From Verrucomicrobiota bacterium (GTDB taxonomy: Bacteria; Verrucomicrobiota; Verrucomicrobiia; Limisphaerales; JACRJZ01): DNA of 64,000 bases. Below are positions 1-7,688 of the stretch, piece by piece (position 1 is the first letter of the stretch; every line of letters begins with the position of its first letter). The notes below the pieces were generated by a model. It was not told the origin of the DNA and did not search any database. It saw nothing but the letters and a program-made list of their open reading frames with translations. The stretch spans positions 96,619 through 160,618 of the forward strand of contig JACRJZ010000148.1 of NCBI GenBank assembly GCA_016219875.1, read 5' to 3'. A program made the translations under genes and the position numbers.

Positions 1-3000
1 CACGGCGGACTTCGAGGCGCTGCAGCGCGCGGGCCTCGGCGGCATGATCATCATGGAGGTGGACGCGGGCATCCCGCGCGGGCCGGTGAAGTTCATGAGC
101 GCCGAGTGGCGCCAAGCCTTCAAACACGCCGTCGCCGAGGCAGAGCGGCTGGGCCTGCAAATCACCCTCAACGCCGGGCCGGGCTGGACCGGCAGCGGCG
201 GACCGTGGGTGAAGCCTGAGCAATCCATGCAGCATGTCGTGGCCAGCGCGGTCGAGGTCGTGGGGCCGACGAACTTCAATGCGACGCTCTCGCGTCCATC
301 ACCGCGCCCGCCCTACTTCGGCAATGCCGGACTGCCGCAGGCCATGCTGAAGGCCAAAGATGAGTTCTACGTGGACGTGGCGGTGCTGGCGGTGCCCAAG
401 ACCAGCGAAACGCAACGCATCGCGGACATCGACGAGAAGGCGCTCTACCTCCGGCATCCTTACTCGTCGCGTCCGGGCACGAAGCCGTTCTTGCCCGCGC
501 CGGCGAATTATCCCGCGCTGCCCGCGGACGCGGTGATTTCGGCGGATCGAGTGATCGACCTGACGGGGAAACTCAGCGCCGATGGCCGGTTGACATGGAG
601 CGTACCGGCGGGCGACTGGACAATCCTGCGCTTCGGCCGCACCAGCACCGGCGCGAACACGCGGCCCGCGCCCGCGCCCGGCCTGGGTCTCGAATGCGAC
701 AAGTTCGACCAGGCCGCCCTGGACGCTCATTTCGACGCCTTCGTCGGCGCATTGCTCCGCGAGATCGGGCCGCGCCGGCCATCGCCCGACCGAGGCTGGA
801 ACATGTTGCACATCGACAGTTGGGAAATGGGCGCGCAGAACTGGACCGCCGCCTTCCGTGACGAGTTTCGTCGTCGTCGCGGCTACGACCCGGTGCGCTA
901 CTTGCCCGCGGTGACGGGGCGCGTGGTGGAGAGCCTCGAAGTCTCCGAACGCTTTCTGTGGGACCTGCGGCAGACCGCGCAGGAGTTGACCATCGAGAAC
1001 CACGCCCAGCATCTCAAGGAACTTGGCCGCCGGCACGGCTTTGGATTGTCCATCGAGCCTTACGACATGAATCCGTGTTCTGACATGAGCCTCGGCGGGG
1101 TCGCGGACGTGCCCATGTGTGAGTTCTGGCTCTACGGTTTCAACTCGACGTTCAGCGTTCTCGAGGCCGCGTCGATTGCACACACCGGCGGGCGGCCCAT
1201 TGTGGCGGCGGAATCGTTCACCTCCACCGATGCTGAGCGGTGGCAGGCGCATCCGGCGTCGATGAAAGCGCTCGGCGATTGGGCGTTCAGCGCGGGCGTG
1301 AACCGCATCGTCTTCCACCGCTCGCAGCACCAGCCGCAGCTTGATCGCCGGCCTGGCATGACGATGGGGCCGTACGGCGTCCACTGGGAGCGCACCCAAA
1401 CTTGGTGGGACCTGGTGCCCGCGTATCACGCTTACCTGGCGCGCTGCCAGTTCTTGTTGCGGCAGGGATTGCCGGTGGCGGATGTGTGCTACCTCGTGGC
1501 GGAAGGCGCGCCGCACGTGTTTCGCCCGCCGACTTCGGCCACTCGCGGCCATCCACCGGAGCGCCTCGGCTATAACTTCGATGGCATCGCGCCGGAGACG
1601 CTGCTGGCACGCATGACGGTGCAGGAGGGAAAACTGGTGCTGCCCCACGGCCTGAGCTACCGCGCGCTGGTCCTGCCCGAGCGCGACACGATGACCCCAA
1701 CGCTGTTGCGCAAGGTGAAGGAACTCGTCCAAGCCGGCGCCACGGTCATCGGCCCGCGCCCGCTGAAATCGCCGAGCCTGAGCCGCTATCCGCAGTGCGA
1801 CGAGGAGGTGAAGAAGCTGGCGGACGAGTTGTGGGGCAAACAGGAACGGAAGGATGGACCAAGCAAGGCCGCTGCCGCTGACTCAACACTCCAACACTCC
1901 AGCACTCCGACACTCCAACGTGCTGTCGGCAACGGCCGCGTGGTGTGGGCGCCCGGCACGCCCTCTGCCCCGGCCCCAGAACCCAGAAATCCACTGGAGC
2001 AGGCGAAGTGGATTTGGCGCGCGGAAGGAAAGCCAGCCGCCAGCGCGCCCGCCGGCAAGCGATTCTTCCGTCGCGTGGTGGCGCTGGGCGGAAGTGCGAG
2101 CATCGAGTCGGCCCGCGTGTTCATGACGGCGGACAACTCGTTTGAACTCTTCGTCAACGGCCATCGCGCCGGCCGCGGAGACAACTTCCATGAAACGTAC
2201 GCGCTCGACATCACGCCGCTGCTCAAGCCGGGCGCGAACGTGCTGGCCGTCGAAGCGGAGAACGGCGGTGATACGCCCAATCCGGCGGGCCTGATCGGAT
2301 CGCTGATCGTCAAGTTCCGCGATGGTCGCGTGCTCGAAGTGCCCACGGATCGGAGTTGGCAGGCCGCGCAAACCCCGGCAGCCGATTGGACCACTGACAC
2401 CGCGCCCACCGCGGCTTGGAGCGCGGCGATGGAACTTGGTGCGCCCGGCATGGCACCTTGGAATCGGCGTGGCAAGTCAGCTTCGGAACCGGAGCAGTAC
2501 GGCGACTTCGCCATTGTCGCGGGGGTGCTGAACGAGATGGGGGTGACGCCAGACTTCGAGTCCGACGGGCCGTTGCGTTACGCGCACCGCCGCGTCGGCG
2601 ACGGCGACATCTACTTCGTCGCCAACCGCGAGGACCGCTCGGTGGACGCGGCCTGCACCTTCCGCGTTTCCGGCAAGACGCCGGAACTGTGGGACCCGCT
2701 GACGGGCGGGCGACGCCGCTTGCCGGACTTCACTTCGACGAACGGGCGCACCACGGTGCCGCTGCGCTTCGAACCGACGCAGTCGTTCTTCGTCGTCTTC
2801 CGCCCAGCCGTGACGGCCGCGAACGTGGCCGGCCGGAATTTTCAGGACGTGATGAAGATGGCGGAGTTGTCCGGCCCGTGGGAAGTCTCGTTCGATCCGA
2901 AGTGGGGCGGTCCGCAGAGCGTCACTTTCCAGGCGCTCGAAGACTGGAGCCAGCGACCGGAAACCGGAATCAAGTTCTACTCCTGCATGGCCACGTATCG

Positions 3001-3367
3001 GAAGACCTTCGACTTTGCCGGAGCAGACGTCAGCGGCCAGCGGCCAGCGGCCAGCCGGCTCTATTTGGATTTGGGCAGCGTGAAGAACCTCGCGCGCGTC
3101 CGCCTCAATGGGCGCGACCTCGGTATCGTCTGGTGCGCCCCGTGGCGCGTGGACATCACCGCAGCCGTCAGGGAGAAGGACAACCAGTTGGAAATCCTCG
3201 TGGCGAACCTGTGGCCCAACCGGCTGATCGGCGACCAGTCGCTGCCGCCGGACCAGCGGCTGACTTCGACCACCTGGAACCCGTTCAAGAAAGACTCGCG
3301 ACTGCTGGAGTCGGGGTTGCGAGGTCCCGTGACACTGGGCATGGAGAAGGCGGAAGACTCCCAGTGA
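1..3367 (+). CDS. GH106-type alpha-L-rhamnosidase, 5' end missing
   Basis: The frame is open from base 2, so the gene begins outside the window. The ATG at 44 is not the start, because the codons before it read on smoothly into the family motif MEVDAGIPRGPVKF. GH106 features seen: a GPGWTGSGGPWVKPE segment near base 175, a sheath domain beginning AKWIWRAEG near 2005, and a C-terminal galactose-binding-like domain with LDLGSVKNLARVRLNGRDLG and NLWPNRLIGDQ (3060-3240). GH106 enzymes release terminal alpha-L-rhamnose from pectic and other glycans. They are normally exported; the signal peptide would lie upstream. A tandem CAACACTCC-type repeat (1881-1919) is read through in frame. A rhamnulokinase lies far away at 59744-61207. 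Family call is strong; substrate is inferred. Confidence 0.88.
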   Translation, partial: TADFEALQRAGLGGMIIMEVDAGIPRGPVKFMSAEWRQAFKHAVAEAERLGLQITLNAGPGWTGSGGPWVKPEQSMQHVVASAVEVVGPTNFNATLSRPSPRPPYFGNAGLPQAMLKAKDEFYVDVAVLAVPKTSETQRIADIDEKALYLRHPYSSRPGTKPFLPAPANYPALPADAVISADRVIDLTGKLSADGRLTWSVPAGDWTILRFGRTSTGANTRPAPAPGLGLECDKFDQAALDAHFDAFVGALLREIGPRRPSPDRGWNMLHIDSWEMGAQNWTAAFRDEFRRRRGYDPVRYLPAVTGRVVESLEVSERFLWDLRQTAQELTIENHAQHLKELGRRHGFGLSIEPYDMNPCSDMSLGGVADVPMCEFWLYGFNSTFSVLEAASIAHTGGRPIVAAESFTSTDAERWQAHPASMKALGDWAFSAGVNRIVFHRSQHQPQLDRRPGMTMGPYGVHWERTQTWWDLVPAYHAYLARCQFLLRQGLPVADVCYLVAEGAPHVFRPPTSATRGHPPERLGYNFDGIAPETLLARMTVQEGKLVLPHGLSYRALVLPERDTMTPTLLRKVKELVQAGATVIGPRPLKSPSLSRYPQCDEEVKKLADELWGKQERKDGPSKAAAADSTLQHSSTPTLQRAVGNGRVVWAPGTPSAPAPEPRNPLEQAKWIWRAEGKPAASAPAGKRFFRRVVALGGSASIESARVFMTADNSFELFVNGHRAGRGDNFHETYALDITPLLKPGANVLAVEAENGGDTPNPAGLIGSLIVKFRDGRVLEVPTDRSWQAAQTPAADWTTDTAPTAAWSAAMELGAPGMAPWNRRGKSASEPEQYGDFAIVAGVLNEMGVTPDFESDGPLRYAHRRVGDGDIYFVANREDRSVDAACTFRVSGKTPELWDPLTGGRRRLPDFTSTNGRTTVPLRFEPTQSFFVVFRPAVTAANVAGRNFQDVMKMAELSGPWEVSFDPKWGGPQSVTFQALEDWSQRPETGIKFYSCMATYRKTFDFAGADVSGQRPAASRLYLDLGSVKNLARVRLNGRDLGIVWCAPWRVDITAAVREKDNQLEILVANLWPNRLIGDQSLPPDQRLTSTTWNPFKKDSRLLESGLRGPVTLGMEKAEDSQ
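1881..1919 (+). repeat. Tandem 9-mer repeat inside the GH106 gene
   Basis: About four imperfect copies of a 9-base unit (CAACACTCC and variants). The unit is three codons long and adds a run of the type QHSSTPTLQ between the catalytic and sheath domains without shifting the frame. It looks like foreign filler at a domain boundary. Confidence 0.7.
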
Positions 3368-3510
3368 AGGCGGGGCCGGAGCGCCGGCTTCAACGAAGGG
3401 GTCTCCGGGCGGCACGACGGGCGAGTCGCCCGCCCGACTCTCGCGAGCGAAGTCGCCTGCGCCACGACGGCGGCAGTGTCAAGATGCGTCCGGGGTTGCC
3501 CCAGCGAAAG
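3368..3510. other. Intergenic stretch after GH106
   Basis: No gene seen. It opens with a short hairpin, GCCGGAGCGCCGGC (around 3376-3390), directly after the GH106 stop, and a second GC-rich palindromic patch (around 3411-3440). It ends with CAGCGAAAG (3502-3510), the left copy of a 9-bp direct repeat flanking repeat A1. Confidence 0.45.
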
Positions 3511-3796
3511 CAAGGCTGCAGCAAGCTCCCGCCCGGCGCACCGGGTAGCGCAGGCTTTCCAGCCTGCCGTATCGCCGACTTTCAGTCGGCTGGCCGGACG
3601 ATGTCCCGACCGCCTTTGAACGTCCTCAACGGCTTCCTGCCGGGGACGGTCTGCAGGTTGGAAAACCTGCGCTGCGAAAGTGCCGCCCGGCTCCCTTCTG
3701 AGGAAATCGTCGCGGCCTGCGACGATTCCGGGAGATACTGATAGACTGGAAAGTCTGCGCTACGAGCGCTCCCGAACCGAGCTTGATGCAGCCTTG
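3511..3796. repeat. Repeat A1: MITE-like element with terminal inverted repeats
   Basis: The ends are an 18-bp inverted repeat with one mismatch: CAAGGCTGCAGCAAGCTC (3511-3528) and the complement of CAAGGCTGCATCAAGCTC (3779-3796). A 9-bp direct repeat, CAGCGAAAG, flanks it at 3502-3510 and 3797-3805, as expected of a target-site duplication. The inside is a string of small hairpins such as GCAGGCTTTCCAGCCTGC, GCCGACTTTCAGTCGGC and GCAGGTTGGAAAACCTGC. There is no transposase gene. The outer parts match repeat A4 (47358-47558) in opposite orientation. It lies between GH106 and folP, and the most upstream in-frame ATG of folP falls inside its right end. Confidence 0.8.
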
Positions 3797-4766
3797 CAGC
3801 GAAAGCTTTACAAGCTCCACGGAAAGCCCGACAAACCCAGTGGACACGCTGTCTCGTCGAGCCTTGAACACCACACCGCCAGCCGCCATTGCCTCCGGCG
3901 CCACCCCGCCTGGACCTTCAGACTTCGTCCTCCGCGCACGCACGTTCGAAATCCGCTTCCCCCGGCCGCCCCTGATCATGGGCATCCTGAACGTGACGCC
4001 GGACTCCTTCTCCGACGGCGGGCTGTTCCTCGACGCGGACGCCGCCGTCGATCAGGCGCTCCAGTTGGAGGCCGAGGGCGCGGACCTGCTCGACGTGGGC
4101 GGCGAATCGACGCGGCCCAACGCCGTGCCGGTGCCGGAGGAGGAAGAACTCCGCCGCGTGGCGCCGGTGCTGAAAAAGCTGGCCGGACGGCTGAAGGTTC
4201 CCGTCTCCATCGACACCATGAAACCCGCCGTCGCCCGCGTGGCGCTGGACCTCGGGGCGTCTCTCGTGAACGACGTGGCCGCCAGCCGCATGACGGACGA
4301 GATGTGGCGCCTCGTCGCGCACTCCGGCGCGGGCTACGTGGTCATGCATACGCAAGGCACGCCGCAGACCATGCAAGTCCATCCGCAGTACGACGACGTG
4401 GCGCGCGAAGTGGGCGAGTTCTTTCGGGAGCGGCTTGACCGGCTCTCCTCCCTCGGCGTGCGCGCGGAGCAGGTCATCCTCGACGTGGGGATTGGCTTCG
4501 GAAAAACGGTGGCGCACAATTTGCGGTTGTTGGCGGCGCTGGGAGAGTTTAGAACGTTCCAGCGTCCCTTGCTGGTGGGCGCGTCGCGGAAATCGTTTCT
4601 CAGCGCGGTGGCCGGCGGCGGCGTGCGCGAGCGGCTGCCCGGTTCATTGGCGGCGGCCTGCTGGGCAGCGCAGGCCGGGGCGCAGATCGTGCGGGTGCAT
4701 GACGTGGCCGCCACGCGGCAGGCGCTGGCCGTGACCGCGGCCATTCAGGCGCACAGAACAGAATGA
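3783..4766 (+). CDS. folP: Dihydropteroate synthase
   Basis: Joins pterin pyrophosphate and p-aminobenzoate in folate synthesis; cytosolic. The family signature MGILNVTPDSFSDGG is at about residues 66-80, followed by DVGGESTRP, SIDTMKP, NDVAA, LDVGIGFGK and VGASRKSF, and a complete C-terminus. The start is doubtful. The ATGs at 3783/3786 lie in the right terminal repeat of element A1 and give an unusually long leader. A GTG at 3840 or a TTG at 3864 would leave a more normal N-terminus before FVLRARTFEIRF. First gene of a tight operon; its stop overlaps the cdaA start (ATGA). Identity is firm, start is not. Confidence 0.93.
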   Translation: MMQPCSESFTSSTESPTNPVDTLSRRALNTTPPAAIASGATPPGPSDFVLRARTFEIRFPRPPLIMGILNVTPDSFSDGGLFLDADAAVDQALQLEAEGADLLDVGGESTRPNAVPVPEEEELRRVAPVLKKLAGRLKVPVSIDTMKPAVARVALDLGASLVNDVAASRMTDEMWRLVAHSGAGYVVMHTQGTPQTMQVHPQYDDVAREVGEFFRERLDRLSSLGVRAEQVILDVGIGFGKTVAHNLRLLAALGEFRTFQRPLLVGASRKSFLSAVAGGGVRERLPGSLAAACWAAQAGAQIVRVHDVAATRQALAVTAAIQAHRTE

Positions 4767-5638
4767 TCGAACTCATCCAGAGCCTTTGGCGGCCCATGCT
4801 GGAGATTCTCCTCATGGCCGTGGGCATCTATTACGTGGCCACGTTCGTCCGCGGCACCCGCGGCGCCGCTGTGTTCACGGGGTTCCTGGTGGTGCTGCTG
4901 GTTCTGGTGATGGTCACTCACCTCCTCAATTTGCAGGTGTTGAAATGGGTCCTCAGTCTGCTGACCCCGTTTTTTGCCATCGCGGTCGTGGTGATTTTTC
5001 AGCCGGAGTTGCGCCGCATGTTGGCCCAGTTGGGCAACGTGCAGTTCTTCGCCTCCACGCGGGAACAGCGGGAAGACATCGAAGTCATCATCCAGACCGT
5101 CGAGCGCCTGGCCGACGTGAAGATCGGCATGTTGCTGGCCATCGAGCAGACGGCGAACCTGGAGGAAACCGTCGAGTCCGGCGTCGTCGTGGACTGCGAA
5201 GCGACGCCGGAGATGCTCGAGTGCATTTTCTTTCCGAACAACGCCATCCACGACGGCGGCGTCATCCTCAAAGACGGGCGGATCAAGTTCGCGGCCTGCA
5301 TCTTTCCGCTGTCGCGGCGGCAAGACTTGAACAAGTCGCTCGGCACGCGGCACCGCGCGGCCCTGGGGTTGAGCGAGGAAACCGACGCGCTGGTGGTGGT
5401 GGTGTCGGAGGAAACCGGCGCGGTGTCCTACGCCTACAAGGGCCAATTGGTGCGCGGGGTTTCGGCGGAGGAACTCCGCGCCTTCCTGACCACCGTGCTG
5501 GTGGCCGAGTCGGTCAAGCCCCGCAACCCCCTCGAGTGGTTCCGCTCGCTGGCCGCGGACCGCTCCAAGCCTGGCCCGGCCGTGTTGACCCGCAACGGCC
5601 CCAAACCCCATGAAACTGCGCGATCTGATCCTGCATAA
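4763..5638 (+). CDS. cdaA: Diadenylate cyclase, CdaA type
   Basis: Makes cyclic di-AMP from two ATP. Three hydrophobic segments fill the first ~85 residues (around IYYVATFVRG, GFLVVLLVLVMVTHLL and LTPFFAIAVVVIFQPELRRM). The DAC domain follows, with the active-site motifs DGGVI (about residue 163) and GTRHRAALG (about residue 194). This is the membrane-bound CdaA layout at normal length, with a Pro-rich, Lys-containing tail. Start chosen from the ATGA overlap with folP. Its 3' end overlaps the small YbbR-like gene by 29 bases, and glmM follows. In Firmicutes CdaA is governed by CdaR (YbbR) and GlmM, so this order suggests the same control here. Confidence 0.94.
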   Translation: MIELIQSLWRPMLEILLMAVGIYYVATFVRGTRGAAVFTGFLVVLLVLVMVTHLLNLQVLKWVLSLLTPFFAIAVVVIFQPELRRMLAQLGNVQFFASTREQREDIEVIIQTVERLADVKIGMLLAIEQTANLEETVESGVVVDCEATPEMLECIFFPNNAIHDGGVILKDGRIKFAACIFPLSRRQDLNKSLGTRHRAALGLSEETDALVVVVSEETGAVSYAYKGQLVRGVSAEELRAFLTTVLVAESVKPRNPLEWFRSLAADRSKPGPAVLTRNGPKPHETARSDPA

Positions 5639-5774
5639 CTTCCAGCTCAAGCTGTTCTCGCTGGTGCTGGCGGTGCTGGTCTGGGAATCGATCCACCTCT
5701 TTATCCGGCGCGATGCCGGCGGGTCCTTCCTGCCGTTCGTCACGCAGACCAATGCGCCTCCGCCCTCCCCATGA
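5610..5774 (+). CDS. Minimal YbbR/CdaR-like membrane protein (54 aa)
   Basis: A short gene squeezed between cdaA (29-base overlap) and glmM (ATGA overlap). It reads MKLRDLILHNFQLKLFSLVL, continues with a hydrophobic stretch ending AVLVWESIHLFI, and has a short polar tail ending NAPPPSP. The pattern N-x-x-LKLFSLxLAVLVW matches the single membrane helix at the N-terminus of YbbR/CdaR proteins, the usual partner of CdaA at this position. The extracytoplasmic YbbR domains are absent: the gene stops about 24 residues after the helix. It may be a reduced regulator kept for CdaA contact, or a relic. Position, overlaps and helix motif are seen; function is inferred. Confidence 0.72.
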   Translation: MKLRDLILHNFQLKLFSLVLAVLVWESIHLFIRRDAGGSFLPFVTQTNAPPPSP

Positions 5775-7150
5775 AAGCCCCCAAGAAAATCTTCGGCACC
5801 GACGGCGTGCGCGGCCGGGCCAACATCGAACCCGTCACCGCCGAGACTGCGCTCAAACTGGGCCGCGCCGTGGCCCACGTCTTCAAGACGCTCGATTCCT
5901 CCCGCGGCCCCGGCAAGCACCGCATCGTCCTCGGCAAGGACACGCGCCTGTCCGGCTACATGGTGGAGAACGCCATCTCCGCCGGCGTGCTCTCAATGGG
6001 CGTCGATGTGCTCTTCATCGGCCCGCTGCCCACGCCCGGCGTGGCCTACGTCACCCGCAGCTTGCGCGCCGACGCCGGCATCGTCATCACGGCTTCCCAC
6101 AATCCGTACGACGACAACGGCATCAAATTTTTCCGCCCGGATGGCTACAAGCTCGACGACCAGATCGAAGGCCGCATCGAGCAACTGGTCTTCAGCGGTG
6201 AGATCGAGAACATCCGCCCCACCGCCCACGAAATCGGCAAGGCCGTCCGCATCGACGACGCCCTGGGCCGCTACATCGAATACGCCAAGGCCTCCTTCCC
6301 GCGCGGGCTGACGCTGGAAGGCTTCCGCATCGTGGTGGACTGTGCCCACGGGGCGGCCTACAAATCGACGCCTTGTGTCCTGCGGGAACTGGGCGCGGAG
6401 GTCATCGTGCTCGGCAACCAGCCCGACGGCACCAACATCAACAAAGACTGCGGCTCCATGCATCCGCAGGCCCTGTGCGAACTGGTCCGCGAGCGCCGCG
6501 CGGATTTTGGCATCGCCCACGATGGCGACGCCGACCGCGTCCTCCTGTGCGACGAGAAGGGGCATCTGATCGATGGCGACGACATCCTCGCCATCGCCGC
6601 GCTGGACATGCTGCGCCAGGGCACGCTGGCCAACAAGACCATCGTCACCACCGTGATGACTAACGCCGGCTTCGAGCCTGCGATCAAAGAGGCGGGCGGC
6701 GCCGTGGTGCGCACGCCGGTCGGCGACAAGAACGTGATCGACGAGATGCTCAAGCACGGCTTCAACCTGGGCGGCGAGCAAAGCGGCCACATCATTTTCC
6801 GCGATCACAGCACGACCGGCGACGGCCTGGTCGCGGCCCTGCAGGTGCTGAGCATCATGAAATCGCGCAGCCGGCGGCTCTCCGAACTCGCCCATTGCTG
6901 GACGCGCTATCCGCAGCTCGTCACCAACGTCCTGGTGCGCGAGAAGAAGCCGTTCGAGCAACTTGACGGCATCCTGAACCTCGTCAGCCAAGCCGAGGCC
7001 GCCGTCGCCGCGGAAGGCGGACGCGTCATGCTGCGCTACTCCGGCACCGAGCCGAAAGCCCGCCTCCTCATCGAAGGCCGCGACCGCGCCACCCTCGACA
7101 AGTGGACCGGCACGATCTGCGACGCGATCCGGAAACAGGTCGGGGCGTGA
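5771..7150 (+). CDS. glmM: Phosphoglucosamine mutase
   Basis: Converts glucosamine-6-phosphate to glucosamine-1-phosphate for peptidoglycan and LPS precursors. Starts FGTDGVRGRAN. The catalytic serine loop is TASHNPYDDNGIKFF (Ser at about residue 109), the metal loop DGDADRVLL (about 251), the sugar loop GGEQSGHII, and the phosphate-binding loop RYSGTEPKARL (about 421). At 459 residues it is a normal full-length GlmM rather than a phosphomannomutase. It overlaps the preceding small gene by four bases, so translation is probably coupled. In other bacteria GlmM binds and restrains CdaA, which fits the cotranscription here. Confidence 0.95.
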   Translation: MKAPKKIFGTDGVRGRANIEPVTAETALKLGRAVAHVFKTLDSSRGPGKHRIVLGKDTRLSGYMVENAISAGVLSMGVDVLFIGPLPTPGVAYVTRSLRADAGIVITASHNPYDDNGIKFFRPDGYKLDDQIEGRIEQLVFSGEIENIRPTAHEIGKAVRIDDALGRYIEYAKASFPRGLTLEGFRIVVDCAHGAAYKSTPCVLRELGAEVIVLGNQPDGTNINKDCGSMHPQALCELVRERRADFGIAHDGDADRVLLCDEKGHLIDGDDILAIAALDMLRQGTLANKTIVTTVMTNAGFEPAIKEAGGAVVRTPVGDKNVIDEMLKHGFNLGGEQSGHIIFRDHSTTGDGLVAALQVLSIMKSRSRRLSELAHCWTRYPQLVTNVLVREKKPFEQLDGILNLVSQAEAAVAAEGGRVMLRYSGTEPKARLLIEGRDRATLDKWTGTICDAIRKQVGA

Positions 7151-7193
7151 ACGAAGGGCGGTGGAGTGGAAAGCCGGTCGTCCACGTCAGGCG

Positions 7194-7688
7194 TCATTCG
7201 AACCTTCCAGGCTCATGCGCAATCCAAGGCGAATGACTCGCGATCTCGCCGACAAAATAGGACGCCGCATTGCCGAGCAGCGAGGCGACCAAAGCGCGCT
7301 TCCAACTGACGCCGACAAACTCGCTCCCCTGAACAAAGGGCGCGGACGCCACCAGCTTGACGAGCACCGCATCGACCAACACCACACCCGGCTCCAGCAG
7401 CCAAAGCGATACCCGACTGGTGAGCGGCAGGAAGGCGAACAGGAAGAGACCGATGTTGGCGATAATGAGGGTGCCAAACGAAGGCACGATCAAGATTCCC
7501 GTGGACACCAAGGTCAGGGTCGCGAGGCCGGATTCAATCACCAGCGCCCAAAACGCGACGATCCCAAACGCGAGCGCCGACTGCCCGTCGATCTTGACCG
7601 GATTCGCGTGAACCAGGAGCGGGACCAACAACGACACGACGATAGTCAGACGCGCTCTCATGCCGGGGCCTGACAGTGGGGATCTCAC
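7194..7688 (-). CDS. Small membrane protein, unknown
   Basis: Not recognised. The protein is mostly hydrophobic, with about four membrane segments. The best start may be the ATG at 7661, which gives a signal-like beginning MRARLTIVVSLLVPLLVHAN. A GTG at 7688 overlaps the upstream gene's stop and would add nine residues. The C-terminal half has WKRALVASLLGNAASYFVGE. It is the last gene of a minus-strand run with the two-halved protein and the broken caspase-like gene. ANPV after a signal peptide recalls small exported or membrane proteins of this phylum, but no function can be assigned. Confidence 0.65.
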   Translation of the reverse strand: MRSPLSGPGMRARLTIVVSLLVPLLVHANPVKIDGQSALAFGIVAFWALVIESGLATLTLVSTGILIVPSFGTLIIANIGLFLFAFLPLTSRVSLWLLEPGVVLVDAVLVKLVASAPFVQGSEFVGVSWKRALVASLLGNAASYFVGEIASHSPWIAHEPGRFE

